NCBI GenBank assembly: GCA_013360215.1
Contig: JABWCP010000005.1
Coordinates: forward strand, 62,001 to 126,000
Direction of reading: 5' to 3'
DNA length: 64,000 nucleotides
Source of the DNA: a bacterium
Lineage (GTDB): Bacteria > CLD3 > SB21
The notes below the pieces were generated by a model. The model was not told where the DNA came from, made no database searches, and saw only the letters and a program-made list of their open reading frames with translations. Each line of letters begins with the position of its first letter. Positions within the stretch are counted from its first letter, which is position 1. A program made the translations under genes and the position numbers. Below, piece after piece: positions 54,362-63,997 of this stretch.

Positions 54362-57300
54362 AAACCGGATTTTCTGGACGCATCGCACAAGCGTTTATCA
54401 ATTCTAAACTGACGCCGTTGCTCATCGCAGGGTTTTTAGCAATCGGTCTTTTTGCCACCTATCTCACACCGAGCGAAGAAGAACCGCAAATCGTCGTGCC
54501 GATGGCGGATGTTTTTGTGCAGTATCCGGGCGCTGAACCTAAGGAGATAGAAACCAAAGTCATCCAGCCGCTGGAAAAAATAATTTCCAATATCCGCGGC
54601 GTCGAATACGTGTACTCGACGTCCATGCAGGACCAAGGCATGCTCATCGTACGTTTTGTCGTCGGTGAGGATGCCGAGCGCGCAATCATTCGGCTCTACG
54701 ACGAAGTTTTCAAAAACATGGATAAGATGCCGGTCGGTGTCAGGCCTCCGTTCATCAAATCCAAATCGGTTGACGACGTACCGATTTTTGCAATGACTCT
54801 ATGGAGCGCCCGGTACGATGCGCTTGATTTACGACGTTTTGCTGCAGAACTCAGTTCTGAATACAAAAAAATCAACGACGTGTCCGAAGTGAAAATTATC
54901 GGCGGACGCTCACGGCAAGTGCGGGTCATATTGGACAAAGAAAAAATGGCGGCGTATCGCCTTGATCCACTCACGATTATCCCTTTTTTCCAATCCGCCC
55001 ACCAACAAGGCCCGGCAGGAAAATTTAATCAAGGCAACACGGAATATTTAGTACAAACGGGAAAATTTCTAGAAACCGCAGATGACGTACGCCAATTGGT
55101 CGTCGGCATGCACCTGGGCAAACCTGTCTATCTCAAAAATATCGCTCAGATCGAAGACGGCCCTGATGAAATCAAAGATTATGTGACGTTCGGTTACGGG
55201 GCCGCTCACGCCGGTGAACATAAAGCGTTGGAATATCCGGCGGTCACGTTGTCGGTATCCAAACGTAAAGGCTCCGATGCGATGGGCCTCGGCGAACGCC
55301 TGATGGAAAAATCGGAAGCGTTGAAGGGTAAACTAATTCCCTCCGACGTAACCATGACCGTCACGCGCAATTACGGCGAAACGGCGTCAGAAAAAGTACA
55401 CGAACTGCTCAAACATCTTTCTGCGGCTATTTTGGCCGTGACGGTACTTGTTGCGTTGACCATGGGGTGGCGCAGCGGATTGGTCATTTTTATGACCGTA
55501 CCGGTGACCTTTGCTATGACACTTTTTGTGTACTACATGTTTGGCTATACGCTCAATCGTATTACACTTTTTGCGTTGGTGTTCGTGACAGGATTGGTTG
55601 TGGACGACGCCATCATCGTAGTTGAAAACATGCATCGCCACTTCAAAATGCGGAAATTGCCGTTTTTACAGGCGGCTATTGCGTCGATAGACGAGGTCGG
55701 CAATCCCACCATTTTAGCAACGTTTACGGTGATCGCTTCCGTACTGCCGATGGCTTTTGTGTCGGGATTGATGGGCCCGTATATGAGCCCTATGCCGATC
55801 GGCGCCTCGCTGGCGATGCTGTTTTCACTGTTCGTCGCGCTGATCATCACGCCGTACCTCGCCTACCGTCTTTTGCGCGGCGATACGCACGGGCATTCGG
55901 AAAAAGAATATCGCCTTGAAGCGACGGGAATTTATAAACTATACACCCGCATTTTTGTTCCGTTACTCGAAAACGCAAAAAAACGTTGGTGGTTCATCGG
56001 AAGTGTCGTCGTGCTATTGCTGGCTTCCATGTCTCTGATGTACTTCAAATTGGTAACCGTAAAAATGTTACCCTTTGATAATAAAAATGAATTACAAGTT
56101 GTAATTGACATGCCGGAAGGCGCCACGCTAGAAAAAACGGCTGCGTTGAGCAAAGAGATTGCCGCCTATCTGCGTAACGTGCCGGAAGTAACCCATTATC
56201 AGATGTACACCGGTACTTCCGCGCCGATCAATTTCAACGGGCTTGTACGCCATTATGATCTGAGACAAGGCTCCAATGTCGCCGATATTCAAGTCAACTT
56301 TCTTCCCAAAGGCAAACGGAGCGAACAAAGCCATGACATTGCCAAACGTATTCGACCGGCTATCGTAAAGATCGGCGCTTCCTATGGCGCACGCATCAAA
56401 ATTGCAGAGGTTCCGCCCGGCCCGCCGGTATTGTCCACGCTGGTCGCTGAAGTATATGGGCCGGATTATACTAAACAAATTGAGGTGGCCCATCAGGTGC
56501 GTACGGCGTTTGAAACGTCGCCCGGCGTAGTGGATGTGGATTGGCTTGTCGAAGACGATCAAACCGAATACCGATTTGAAATTGACAAAGAAAAAGCAGC
56601 ACAAAGCGGTGTCAGCCCGCAGCAGATTTATCACGTTTTAGGAATTGCATTAAACGGCAAACAAATTGGCGCACTGTATCAGGCCAAAGAACTGGAAACC
56701 GTAGGCATTCAACTCCAACTCGCCGAATCTCAGCGTTCGTCCGTAGATGACCTCAAAAACATCCATGTCATCGCGATGACAGGCACTCCTGTAGCGGTAT
56801 CGGACTTGGTCAGAATCTATCCTCAAACGCGTGAAAAAAGTATCTACCGTAAAAATCAGCAACGCGTGGTTTATGTAACGGGCGATGTAGCGGGTGAAGT
56901 GGAAAGCCCTGTATATGCGATTTTAAACATCGACGAAGCGATGAAAAAAATCCGGTTACCTGAAGGGTACACTCTGCAAACGCTATACGCCAAACAACCT
57001 TTCCTTGAAGAAAATTTTTCGATGAAGTGGGACGGCGAATGGCAGATCACTTACGAAGTGTTCCGTGATCTGGGTGCCGCCTTCGCCGCCGTGATCGTGA
57101 TTATCTACTTTTTGATCATCGGTTGGTTTCAGTCCTTCAAAGTACCTTTTGTAATGATGGTTGCGATTCCGTTGTCATTGGTAGGTATTCTGGTCGGCCA
57201 CTGGATGATGGGTGCCTTTTTTACAGCCACTTCGATGATCGGTATGATCGCATTGGCCGGCGTGATGGTTCGCAATTCCGTATTACTGATTGATTTCATC

Positions 57301-57606
57301 GAATTGCGCTTGCAGGACGGTGTGCCGCTGAAAACAGCCATTATCGAATCCGGCGCCGTCCGTACTACGCCGATTCTTCTGACCTCAGGCGCGGTTGTCA
57401 TCGGCGCATTTGTGATTTTATTTGATCCGATTTTCCAAGGGTTAGCTATTTCGCTTATCGGTGGTGCGATCGCTTCGACAGCCCTCACGCTGATCATGGT
57501 GCCGCTTTTTTATTATATGACCGAAAAAGCGCAGTACGAATCCGAGACTGTGCCGCAAGCGAGTGTGCCTCTTGAAACAACGGAAAACAAATCGAAGGAG
57601 AATTGA
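54358..57606 (+). CDS. RND efflux permease 1
   Basis: A 1082-residue RND pump: a first membrane helix, a large periplasmic loop, six TMs (about 340-530), a second loop and six more TMs, as in the HAE/AcrB family. The TM4 proton-relay pair is present as GLVVDDAIIVVEN. It should export drugs, metals or metabolites using the proton gradient. The gene overlaps the adaptor by 4 bases, and a small PII-like gene follows by 1 base. The substrate range cannot be told, but no CusA-type metal methionine triad was evident. Confidence 0.92.
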   Translation: MKTGFSGRIAQAFINSKLTPLLIAGFLAIGLFATYLTPSEEEPQIVVPMADVFVQYPGAEPKEIETKVIQPLEKIISNIRGVEYVYSTSMQDQGMLIVRFVVGEDAERAIIRLYDEVFKNMDKMPVGVRPPFIKSKSVDDVPIFAMTLWSARYDALDLRRFAAELSSEYKKINDVSEVKIIGGRSRQVRVILDKEKMAAYRLDPLTIIPFFQSAHQQGPAGKFNQGNTEYLVQTGKFLETADDVRQLVVGMHLGKPVYLKNIAQIEDGPDEIKDYVTFGYGAAHAGEHKALEYPAVTLSVSKRKGSDAMGLGERLMEKSEALKGKLIPSDVTMTVTRNYGETASEKVHELLKHLSAAILAVTVLVALTMGWRSGLVIFMTVPVTFAMTLFVYYMFGYTLNRITLFALVFVTGLVVDDAIIVVENMHRHFKMRKLPFLQAAIASIDEVGNPTILATFTVIASVLPMAFVSGLMGPYMSPMPIGASLAMLFSLFVALIITPYLAYRLLRGDTHGHSEKEYRLEATGIYKLYTRIFVPLLENAKKRWWFIGSVVVLLLASMSLMYFKLVTVKMLPFDNKNELQVVIDMPEGATLEKTAALSKEIAAYLRNVPEVTHYQMYTGTSAPINFNGLVRHYDLRQGSNVADIQVNFLPKGKRSEQSHDIAKRIRPAIVKIGASYGARIKIAEVPPGPPVLSTLVAEVYGPDYTKQIEVAHQVRTAFETSPGVVDVDWLVEDDQTEYRFEIDKEKAAQSGVSPQQIYHVLGIALNGKQIGALYQAKELETVGIQLQLAESQRSSVDDLKNIHVIAMTGTPVAVSDLVRIYPQTREKSIYRKNQQRVVYVTGDVAGEVESPVYAILNIDEAMKKIRLPEGYTLQTLYAKQPFLEENFSMKWDGEWQITYEVFRDLGAAFAAVIVIIYFLIIGWFQSFKVPFVMMVAIPLSLVGILVGHWMMGAFFTATSMIGMIALAGVMVRNSVLLIDFIELRLQDGVPLKTAIIESGAVRTTPILLTSGAVVIGAFVILFDPIFQGLAISLIGGAIASTALTLIMVPLFYYMTEKAQYESETVPQASVPLETTENKSKEN

Positions 57607-57607
57607 T

Positions 57608-57913
57608 ATGAAACTGATCGCAGTCATGACGATCGAGCAGTACGCGCAGGATCTGCGTAAACTTTTTCGCGAACATCACGTCACCATTTTTTCAGAGTCG
57701 GAAATTCGCGGCTACCGGAGTGATGCTACCGAGCGCGATCCTTCCAATTGGTTTGCACACACAGCTTCGCCGATTTATTCGCATCTGGTTTTTGCTTTTG
57801 TCGACGAATCAAAGGCTGCTGAACTGATGCAAGCCATCCGCAATCATGGACAAACGATGGATCACGATCATCCGATGCGCGCCTTTCAAATGCATGTCGA
57901 ACAATTTGCATAA
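57608..57913 (+). CDS. PII-like small protein of the RND operon
   Basis: A 101-residue protein, ATG 57608 with GGAG upstream. The secondary-structure pattern (beta-alpha-beta, beta-alpha-beta: MKLIAVMTIEQ, SHLVFAFVDESKAAELMQAI) fits a ferredoxin-like, PII-related fold (DUF3240-type). Such genes often follow RND pump genes, where the protein may sense a metabolite or metal and tune the pump. His-rich TMDHDHPMRAFQMH near the C-terminus could bind metal. It is followed after 9 bases by a small membrane protein. Confidence 0.65.
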   Translation: MKLIAVMTIEQYAQDLRKLFREHHVTIFSESEIRGYRSDATERDPSNWFAHTASPIYSHLVFAFVDESKAAELMQAIRNHGQTMDHDHPMRAFQMHVEQFA

Positions 57914-57922
57914 GGAGATACT

Positions 57923-58105
57923 ATGTTAGAAAAAACCATTCGTGTTATCGCCGGTACTTTCGTACTGATCAGTCTGGCCTTAGGTTATTGGGTTCATCCC
58001 AACTGGCTGTTCTTTACGGCGTTCGTAGGTATCAATCTCATCCAATCATCATTTACCGGATGGTGTTTGATGGAAACGATTTTGAAAAAAACGGTATTCC
58101 GTTGA
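57923..58105 (+). CDS. DUF2892-family membrane protein
   Basis: A 60-residue protein with two transmembrane helices (about 8-24 and 28-46) and the short G-W-C loop typical of the DUF2892/YgaP-membrane family. AGGAG lies before the ATG. It is the last gene of the RND operon and is followed by a strong terminator. Members are often found beside rhodanese or efflux genes, and the role is unknown. Confidence 0.8.
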   Translation: MLEKTIRVIAGTFVLISLALGYWVHPNWLFFTAFVGINLIQSSFTGWCLMETILKKTVFR

Positions 58106-58120
58106 TGATGTAGAAATAAA

Positions 58121-58151
58121 AAAACCCGGGAGATTTAATGCCCCGGGTTTT
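58121..58151. terminator. Bidirectional terminator between the two RND operons
   Basis: AAAACCCGGG (58121-58130) and CCCGGGTTTT (58142-58151) form a perfect 10-bp stem with T-tracts on both strands. It ends the plus-strand RND operon and the minus-strand RND gene, whose stop is at 58181. Confidence 0.9.
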
Positions 58152-58180
58152 GTTTTTATCTATTACACCTAAACACTTTT

Positions 58181-61100
58181 CTATACATGCTCCTTTGATA
58201 ACGATTCTGTTTGTTGCAATGGAGCGATATTTGTTTCCTGACCGGGCTTGTGCTCATGCTTCATATAAGAATAAATCGCAGGAATCACATACAGAGTCAG
58301 AATCAGCGAAAAAATCACACCGCCTATAATCACAATACCCATGGCAATTCGGCTAATCGAACCTGCGCCTAGCGCTAAAGCGATCGGAACGGCACCAAGC
58401 ACCGTAGCAAGACTGGTCATCAAAATCGGTCTGAAACGCAGCACGGACGCCTCTAAAATCGAATCCATTTTGTTTTTCCCTTTTTCACGAAGCTGATTGG
58501 CAAATTCGACGATCAGAATTCCGTTTTTTGTCACGAGACCGATCAGCATGATAATGCCGATCTGACTAAATATATTCAGTGTTTGCTGAAACCACCACAG
58601 CGACAAAATCGCGCCGGCAAGCGCCATCGGTACCGTCAGCATGATAATAAAAGGATCCACAAAACTTTCAAATTGTGCGGCCAGCACAAGGTAAATGAGT
58701 ACCAGTGCCAAAATGAATGCAAATAAAATATTGGAAGAGCTTTCTGAAAAATCCCGCGAAGCCCCCGCCAATGCAGTAGAAAACGAATCATCAAGCACCT
58801 TTTTGGCGATGCGATCCATCGCTTCGATGCCGTCACCGATGGTTTTTCCCGGCGCAAGTCCCGCCGATACGGTCGCGGAGGAATAACGATTGTAATGATA
58901 CAATTGCGGCGGACCGCTTTGCTCGCTGACTTTGACCAGATTGTCCATCTGTATCAGTTCGCCCGTACGGTTGCGTACGTACAATGATTTCAAATCCAGC
59001 GGTTCGTCGCGATCCCGGCGATTAACTTGCCCTATGATCTGATATTGTTTCCCGTTCATTACAAAATAACCAAACCGCTGGCCACTCAGCGCCAGGCGAA
59101 GCGTCTGCCCTACATCTAACACCGAAACACCAAGACTACGGGCACGATCGCGATCAATCGTGATCTGCAATTCAGGGCGATTAAATTTAAGATTGGCATC
59201 AAAACCCTGAAACGTCGGCTCTTTGGCCACTTCTTCCATAAATTTCGGCAATACTTCTTTGAGGCGCTCGAAATTCGGTGCTTGCAGTACATATTGCACC
59301 GGCAGACCGCCGCGCGCACCGCCGCCCGACGCTGAGATCGTTTGTTCCTGCACGATAAACGTACGCGCTTCCGAATACTTGCGTGTATAGTTGGTGAGCT
59401 TAGCCGCAATCTCCTGTTGTGATCGTTTGCGTTCGTCAGGCTCAATCAACACCAATCGCCCGAACGCTGAATTAACGGCACCCGTACCTGCAAACCCCGG
59501 CGCCGTTACGGTCAAAAAGATGCGCTTTTCCGGTACAGAATCATTGACTAACTGCACCATATTGAACATAAAATTATCGGTATAATCAAAGGATGAACCC
59601 TCCGGTGCGGTCACCTGAAAACGTATGAAACTGCGATCTTCGAGCGGCGAAAGTTCGGATTGCAATTGTTTTCCCACGACGAAAATCAAAAGCACCGACA
59701 CGACCAGAACAGCCAACGCTAACCAGCGACGTTTCATAAAAGCATGCAACGAATTACTATACGCCTGTATCATCCCTGCAAAAAAAGGCTCCGTCAACTC
59801 ATAAAAGCGCGTATGCTTTTGCTGGCGACGAAAGAGGCGCGAACTCAACATCGGTGTGAGCGTCAGCGATACAAATGCAGAAATCAATACGGCACCCGCG
59901 ATCACAATGCCAAATTCGCGAAAAAGGCGTCCTACAAAACCTTCTAAAAAAATGATCGGCAAAAAAACCGCGGCGAGCGTGATGGACGTAGAAATAACGG
60001 CGAAGAAAATTTCGGCTGAACCTTTAAACGCCGCTTCCATCGGCGAAAGGCCTTCTTCGATTTTTTTATAAATATTTTCCGTTACGACGATACCGTCATC
60101 CACCACAAGCCCTGTGGCCAATACGACGGCAAGCAGCGTGAGAATATTGATGGAGAAGTCCATCGTATACATAATAAAAAACGCACCGATGAGTGAAACC
60201 GGAATATCAATCAAAGGGCGAACCGCTACGATCCAATCGCGGAAAAACAAAAATACGATGAGTACGACAAGCGCAATCGCGATCAATAACGTTTCTTGTA
60301 CTTCCGCAACGGAACGTTTGACAAAACGCGTATTATCCAGAGCGATATTGAGCGAAAAATCTTTAGGCAGATCTTTTTTGAGTTGCTCAAAACGTTTGTA
60401 AAACTCGTCCGCGATTTCTATGTAATTCGAACCCGGCTGGGGAATAATCGCACATCCGACCATCGGCACACCCGATTGGCGCAAAATCGTTTCTTCATTT
60501 TCAGGTCCAAGCCGCGCGTAACCAAGATCCTTAAGGCGCACGGTGCGTTCACCCGTCGAAGAAATGATGAGATTATTAAAATCATCTTCGGTGATCAATT
60601 TACCGATAGTTCGTACGACGAGTTCGGTAGCATCGCCGGAAATTTTTCCGCTCGGCGCTTCGATGTTTTCCCGATCCAATGCATTGCGTATATCCAAAGG
60701 GGTCAATCCGAAAGCTGAAAGTTTGGCCGGGTCCATCCAGATACGCATCGCATAACGTTTTTGCCCCCAGATCTGTACACTGCTCACACCGGGAATCGTC
60801 TGAAGTCGCTCGGCAATGACGTTTTCCGCAAAATCACTGAGCTGCAATTGATTTTTGGTCGTGCTTTCTACCGTCATCGAAATGATGGCATCCGAATTGG
60901 CGTCGGCTTTGGTTACTACCGGCGGGGCATCAATATCTTGCGGAAGTTGCCGCACGGCTTGCGAAACCTTATCGCGGACATCATTAGCCGCCGTCTCAAG
61001 ATTCACATCCAGTGTAAATTCGACCGTAATATTGCTGGTGCCTTGATTGCTGGAAGATGTGATCGTACGGATACCCGCTATACCATTGATGGCTTTTTCC

Positions 61101-61306
61101 AAAGGTTCGGTGATTTGCGTTTCGATGACTTCCGCATTGGCGCCGGTATAGGACGTACGAACATTGATGATCGGCGGATCAATGGAGGGGAATTCGCGAA
61201 CGCCAAGATAGCTGAAAGCGATCGCGCCAAAAAGCACGATGACGATATTCATCACTATCGCAAGTACCGGGCGACGAATACAAATCGCTGAAAGACTCAT
61301 AAACAA
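58181..61306 (-). CDS. RND efflux permease 2 (HAE1 type)
   Basis: A 1041-residue AcrB-like pump, the family's usual size. It has the N-terminal helix, two large periplasmic loops and 12 TMs. The TM4 proton-relay pair appears in GLVVDDGIVVTEN, and the beginning FMSLSAICIRRPVLAIVMN is typical of HAE1 pumps. It lies 76 bases downstream of its adaptor on the minus strand. Compared with permease 1 it is a different clade: the N-terminus, loops and neighbour set differ. It probably exports hydrophobic compounds. No TolC gene is adjacent, so it may share the one at 51936. Confidence 0.93.
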   Translation of the reverse strand: MFMSLSAICIRRPVLAIVMNIVIVLFGAIAFSYLGVREFPSIDPPIINVRTSYTGANAEVIETQITEPLEKAINGIAGIRTITSSSNQGTSNITVEFTLDVNLETAANDVRDKVSQAVRQLPQDIDAPPVVTKADANSDAIISMTVESTTKNQLQLSDFAENVIAERLQTIPGVSSVQIWGQKRYAMRIWMDPAKLSAFGLTPLDIRNALDRENIEAPSGKISGDATELVVRTIGKLITEDDFNNLIISSTGERTVRLKDLGYARLGPENEETILRQSGVPMVGCAIIPQPGSNYIEIADEFYKRFEQLKKDLPKDFSLNIALDNTRFVKRSVAEVQETLLIAIALVVLIVFLFFRDWIVAVRPLIDIPVSLIGAFFIMYTMDFSINILTLLAVVLATGLVVDDGIVVTENIYKKIEEGLSPMEAAFKGSAEIFFAVISTSITLAAVFLPIIFLEGFVGRLFREFGIVIAGAVLISAFVSLTLTPMLSSRLFRRQQKHTRFYELTEPFFAGMIQAYSNSLHAFMKRRWLALAVLVVSVLLIFVVGKQLQSELSPLEDRSFIRFQVTAPEGSSFDYTDNFMFNMVQLVNDSVPEKRIFLTVTAPGFAGTGAVNSAFGRLVLIEPDERKRSQQEIAAKLTNYTRKYSEARTFIVQEQTISASGGGARGGLPVQYVLQAPNFERLKEVLPKFMEEVAKEPTFQGFDANLKFNRPELQITIDRDRARSLGVSVLDVGQTLRLALSGQRFGYFVMNGKQYQIIGQVNRRDRDEPLDLKSLYVRNRTGELIQMDNLVKVSEQSGPPQLYHYNRYSSATVSAGLAPGKTIGDGIEAMDRIAKKVLDDSFSTALAGASRDFSESSSNILFAFILALVLIYLVLAAQFESFVDPFIIMLTVPMALAGAILSLWWFQQTLNIFSQIGIIMLIGLVTKNGILIVEFANQLREKGKNKMDSILEASVLRFRPILMTSLATVLGAVPIALALGAGSISRIAMGIVIIGGVIFSLILTLYVIPAIYSYMKHEHKPGQETNIAPLQQTESLSKEHV

Positions 61307-61382
61307 GCTTTCTCAATAGAATTGATCGCCGATCGCTTCAAAATCTAAATTGATGCGATACGGGCATTTTAGCTGTAAGTAG

Positions 61383-62453
61383 TTACTGAATCAGATCGCT
61401 GATGCGAACCGGGAGACCATTGCGCAATTGCATAAGTCCTGTGATGATGATTGTGTCATTCGGAGCAATACCGCTTGTAATCTGAACATCCACATCGGTA
61501 CGAATGCCGGTTTCAACTTTTTGAGAAACGGCGGTTCCGGATTTATAGACATACACACGTTGGCTTTTCAGTTCCGGCATGAGCGCTTCCGTCGGTATCA
61601 TCAGCGCGCCAGGAATATCGCGCAGGATCAAAGTGATATTTGCAAAAGCGCCCGGCAAAACGCGCTGGTCAATCTGAGTCGAAATAGCACGCAGTTGCAG
61701 CGTGCGTGTGGCCAACTCGATTTTCGGTTCGACGGCAAATACTTTGCCTTTATATAATTTATCCGAACCTTCAATCCGGTACTCAATATCATCGCCTACA
61801 CGTACGGCGCCGGAATATTTTTCTGGAATGGAGAAATCCAGTTTGATCGCATCCATATTTTGTAGACTGGCGATACGAGTTGTCGGTGTGATATAGCTGC
61901 CTTCGCTGACATATTTCAAACCGATCATACCGTTGAACGGCGCTCGAATCTCCGTTTTGGAAATTTGTGCTTTGATCAATTCAATATCCGCTTTGGCTAC
62001 ATTGAGTTCATTGAGCGCTATGTCATAATCATTTTGACTGGCCAAATTCTTTTCAAAAAGCCCGCGTTGACGCACTTCATTGGATTCGGCCAATTTGCGT
62101 TTAGACTCCGCGCGCTCCAGTTGGGCTGTCAGTTCGGCATCGTTGATTTTTATTAAAAGATCATGCTTATTGATAATACTACCTTCACGAAAATAAACCC
62201 GCACCACACGCCCGGAAACTTCACTGCGTAATTCGACTTCTTCGTTGGCAATGACGGACCCGGTGGACTGAATTTTATTAGCCAAAGTTTGCGGCTTGAT
62301 GATTTTAGCTTTGATCATCATCGGCGCATTGCCGCCACCGCCGCGATTTCCTCCGCCCGGTGAAGAAGTCGCCTCCTTCAGAAGACGGCTTACGGTCAGC
62401 CAAATCACAATCCCTGCTAATATACCCCAAAACAAGTATTTCTTAATGGCCAT
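61383..62453 (-). CDS. RND efflux adaptor 2
   Basis: About 356 residues from ATG 62453; an upstream ATG at 62492 gives 369. The N-terminal signal anchor (KKYLFWGILAGIVIWLTV) holds it in the inner membrane. Lipoyl and hairpin segments (GRVVRVYFREGSIINKHDLL ... RAPFNGMIGL) and a membrane-proximal region define an HlyD/MexA-type adaptor. A glycine-rich stretch (GGGNRGGGGN) follows the anchor. ATG 62453 overlaps the end of the preceding gene by 11 bases, suggesting translational coupling. Confidence 0.88.
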   Translation of the reverse strand: MAIKKYLFWGILAGIVIWLTVSRLLKEATSSPGGGNRGGGGNAPMMIKAKIIKPQTLANKIQSTGSVIANEEVELRSEVSGRVVRVYFREGSIINKHDLLIKINDAELTAQLERAESKRKLAESNEVRQRGLFEKNLASQNDYDIALNELNVAKADIELIKAQISKTEIRAPFNGMIGLKYVSEGSYITPTTRIASLQNMDAIKLDFSIPEKYSGAVRVGDDIEYRIEGSDKLYKGKVFAVEPKIELATRTLQLRAISTQIDQRVLPGAFANITLILRDIPGALMIPTEALMPELKSQRVYVYKSGTAVSQKVETGIRTDVDVQITSGIAPNDTIIITGLMQLRNGLPVRISDLIQ

Positions 62454-62829
62454 GCAAATGCGGCTCCGTGGTTTCGATACGTTCGACTTCATCTAAAAAT
62501 TCAACCGCCCGGCGGAGATGCGGTATCACGATGGAACCGCCCACCACCAATCCGACGCTGAACACTTCAAACATTTCTTCGCGAGTCACGCCCGCTTCTT
62601 TGGATTTATTGATATGGTAAGCGATACAGTCATCGCAGCGCAATACAAGCGACGCGACAAGGCCGAGCATTTCTTTGGTTTTTATATTCAACGCTCCGTC
62701 CTGATACGTCAACGTATCAAGCCCGAAAAACCGTTTGATGACCTTGTTATCCTCCGCCAGAATACGTTCATTCATTTTCTGCCGGTATTCGGTAAATTGT
62801 TTGTAACGATCCGCCATGTGTTTTACCAT
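62443..62829 (-). CDS. Carboxymuconolactone decarboxylase / AhpD-like protein
   Basis: About 128 residues. The CMD-family motif R-C-D-D-C-I-A-Y-H holds a CxxC pair and a His two residues on, as in AhpD peroxidase-reductases. The helical flanking pattern (EMLGLVASLVL ... GGSIVIPHLRRAVEFLDEV) fits the family. It may act as a thiol-dependent antioxidant. Its stop overlaps the RND adaptor start, so it is likely co-transcribed with the second RND system. The start is uncertain (62829 or 62817). Confidence 0.82.
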   Translation of the reverse strand: MVKHMADRYKQFTEYRQKMNERILAEDNKVIKRFFGLDTLTYQDGALNIKTKEMLGLVASLVLRCDDCIAYHINKSKEAGVTREEMFEVFSVGLVVGGSIVIPHLRRAVEFLDEVERIETTEPHLHGH

Positions 62830-62932
62830 CAAATAATGTGTGAATGAATAAAGTTAAAAAACCAAATAGCCGCAAGCATAAACGTAAAACAATTATTAGA
62901 AACAAGTAACCGCGCTATCTTCTCTAAAAAAT

Positions 62933-63997
62933 TCAATTGTATAGTTTCCACACCAAACCAAAACGCCATTGCTGCGGCGTTACAGCATAACCATCCATAA
63001 GTTCGAAGCGGTTTCTAAAAATATTTTCCGCTTCATAAAAAATCTGCAAGTCGCCAACATACGCCGATACGCGCGCAAAAAAAAGAAACCCTCCCGATCG
63101 GTTAGATGTTGTCGGCACAAAATACATCGTCGGTGCATCTTGAAACGTGTACCCTGTCGGCTTATTCCAGTACGACGCCGTTATTGTACCCGTTAGACGC
63201 ATATTGTTTTGAAACACCATTTTTTCGCCATAACCGGTCAGCGATGCCCGATACCACGGTGTCCCGTTGCGAAACACCTGATCACCCTGGCTGACGGATT
63301 GGCGCAGTGTCCACGTCGTAAAAGAAAACGGATGGGACGCTTCAACATCGAATCCCCATGTTCTTCCGCTGGACTTGGTTTTAGGTACTACCCGTTCGGT
63401 GTCGGTATGAACGTGAACCGGTGTATAATACGTACCGCCTTTAATAAAGTTGGTATAAATCGTAGCGGACACGGTCAAACCTCGACCCGATGAACGATGG
63501 GCCATGGTACCGGAGATCGTGCGAATACGCGTCACCGGAAGTAAACTAAGTGAATCCTTTGGAAAAAAATAACTGCGGGTATATCCGTCAGCAAACGCAT
63601 CCGAATACAACGATGTCGTATGTATCATTTCGTCATGCAACGATGGAAAAACAACGGTACTTCCGACATCAGCGCGAAGGGTTAATTTCTTTTGTATAGG
63701 ATACGCCACAGACGCTGTCCACGTCATCCCGCCATCATATACCGAATGATGATCATAGCGCACACCCATCACTGCAGTCCATGATGCCCATCGAAATGTA
63801 TTTTCCGCAAATAACGAAGTCATCCGAAATGTATCAAAACGTGTGTTAAGCGTATCAAACGATGTTCGATCATACGCTGCGCCGACTACGGGCGACCAAA
63901 TCCCAATATCGCCCGCATACCGCGTACGGTAGGTTTGATTTTTTACTCCGTAGTAGCGTGGAACTAAACGATACGTAAATCCCGTGGAGCGGCGCAC
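62933..63997 (-). CDS. TonB-dependent receptor, C-terminal part
   Basis: The last 350 or so residues of a TonB-dependent outer-membrane receptor, running off the right edge; the frame remains open to the window end and the listed start is not real. Alternating aromatic/polar beta strands (GFDVEASHPFSFTTWTLRQS, MRLTGTITASYWN, FLFFARVSAYVGDLQIFYEAENIF) and the final strand RFGLVWKLYN are typical of the barrel. The plug and TonB box lie outside the window. It may import siderophores, vitamins or glycans. It lies 104 bases upstream of the CMD gene on the same strand. Confidence 0.8.
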   Translation of the reverse strand: MRRSTGFTYRLVPRYYGVKNQTYRTRYAGDIGIWSPVVGAAYDRTSFDTLNTRFDTFRMTSLFAENTFRWASWTAVMGVRYDHHSVYDGGMTWTASVAYPIQKKLTLRADVGSTVVFPSLHDEMIHTTSLYSDAFADGYTRSYFFPKDSLSLLPVTRIRTISGTMAHRSSGRGLTVSATIYTNFIKGGTYYTPVHVHTDTERVVPKTKSSGRTWGFDVEASHPFSFTTWTLRQSVSQGDQVFRNGTPWYRASLTGYGEKMVFQNNMRLTGTITASYWNKPTGYTFQDAPTMYFVPTTSNRSGGFLFFARVSAYVGDLQIFYEAENIFRNRFELMDGYAVTPQQWRFGLVWKLYN

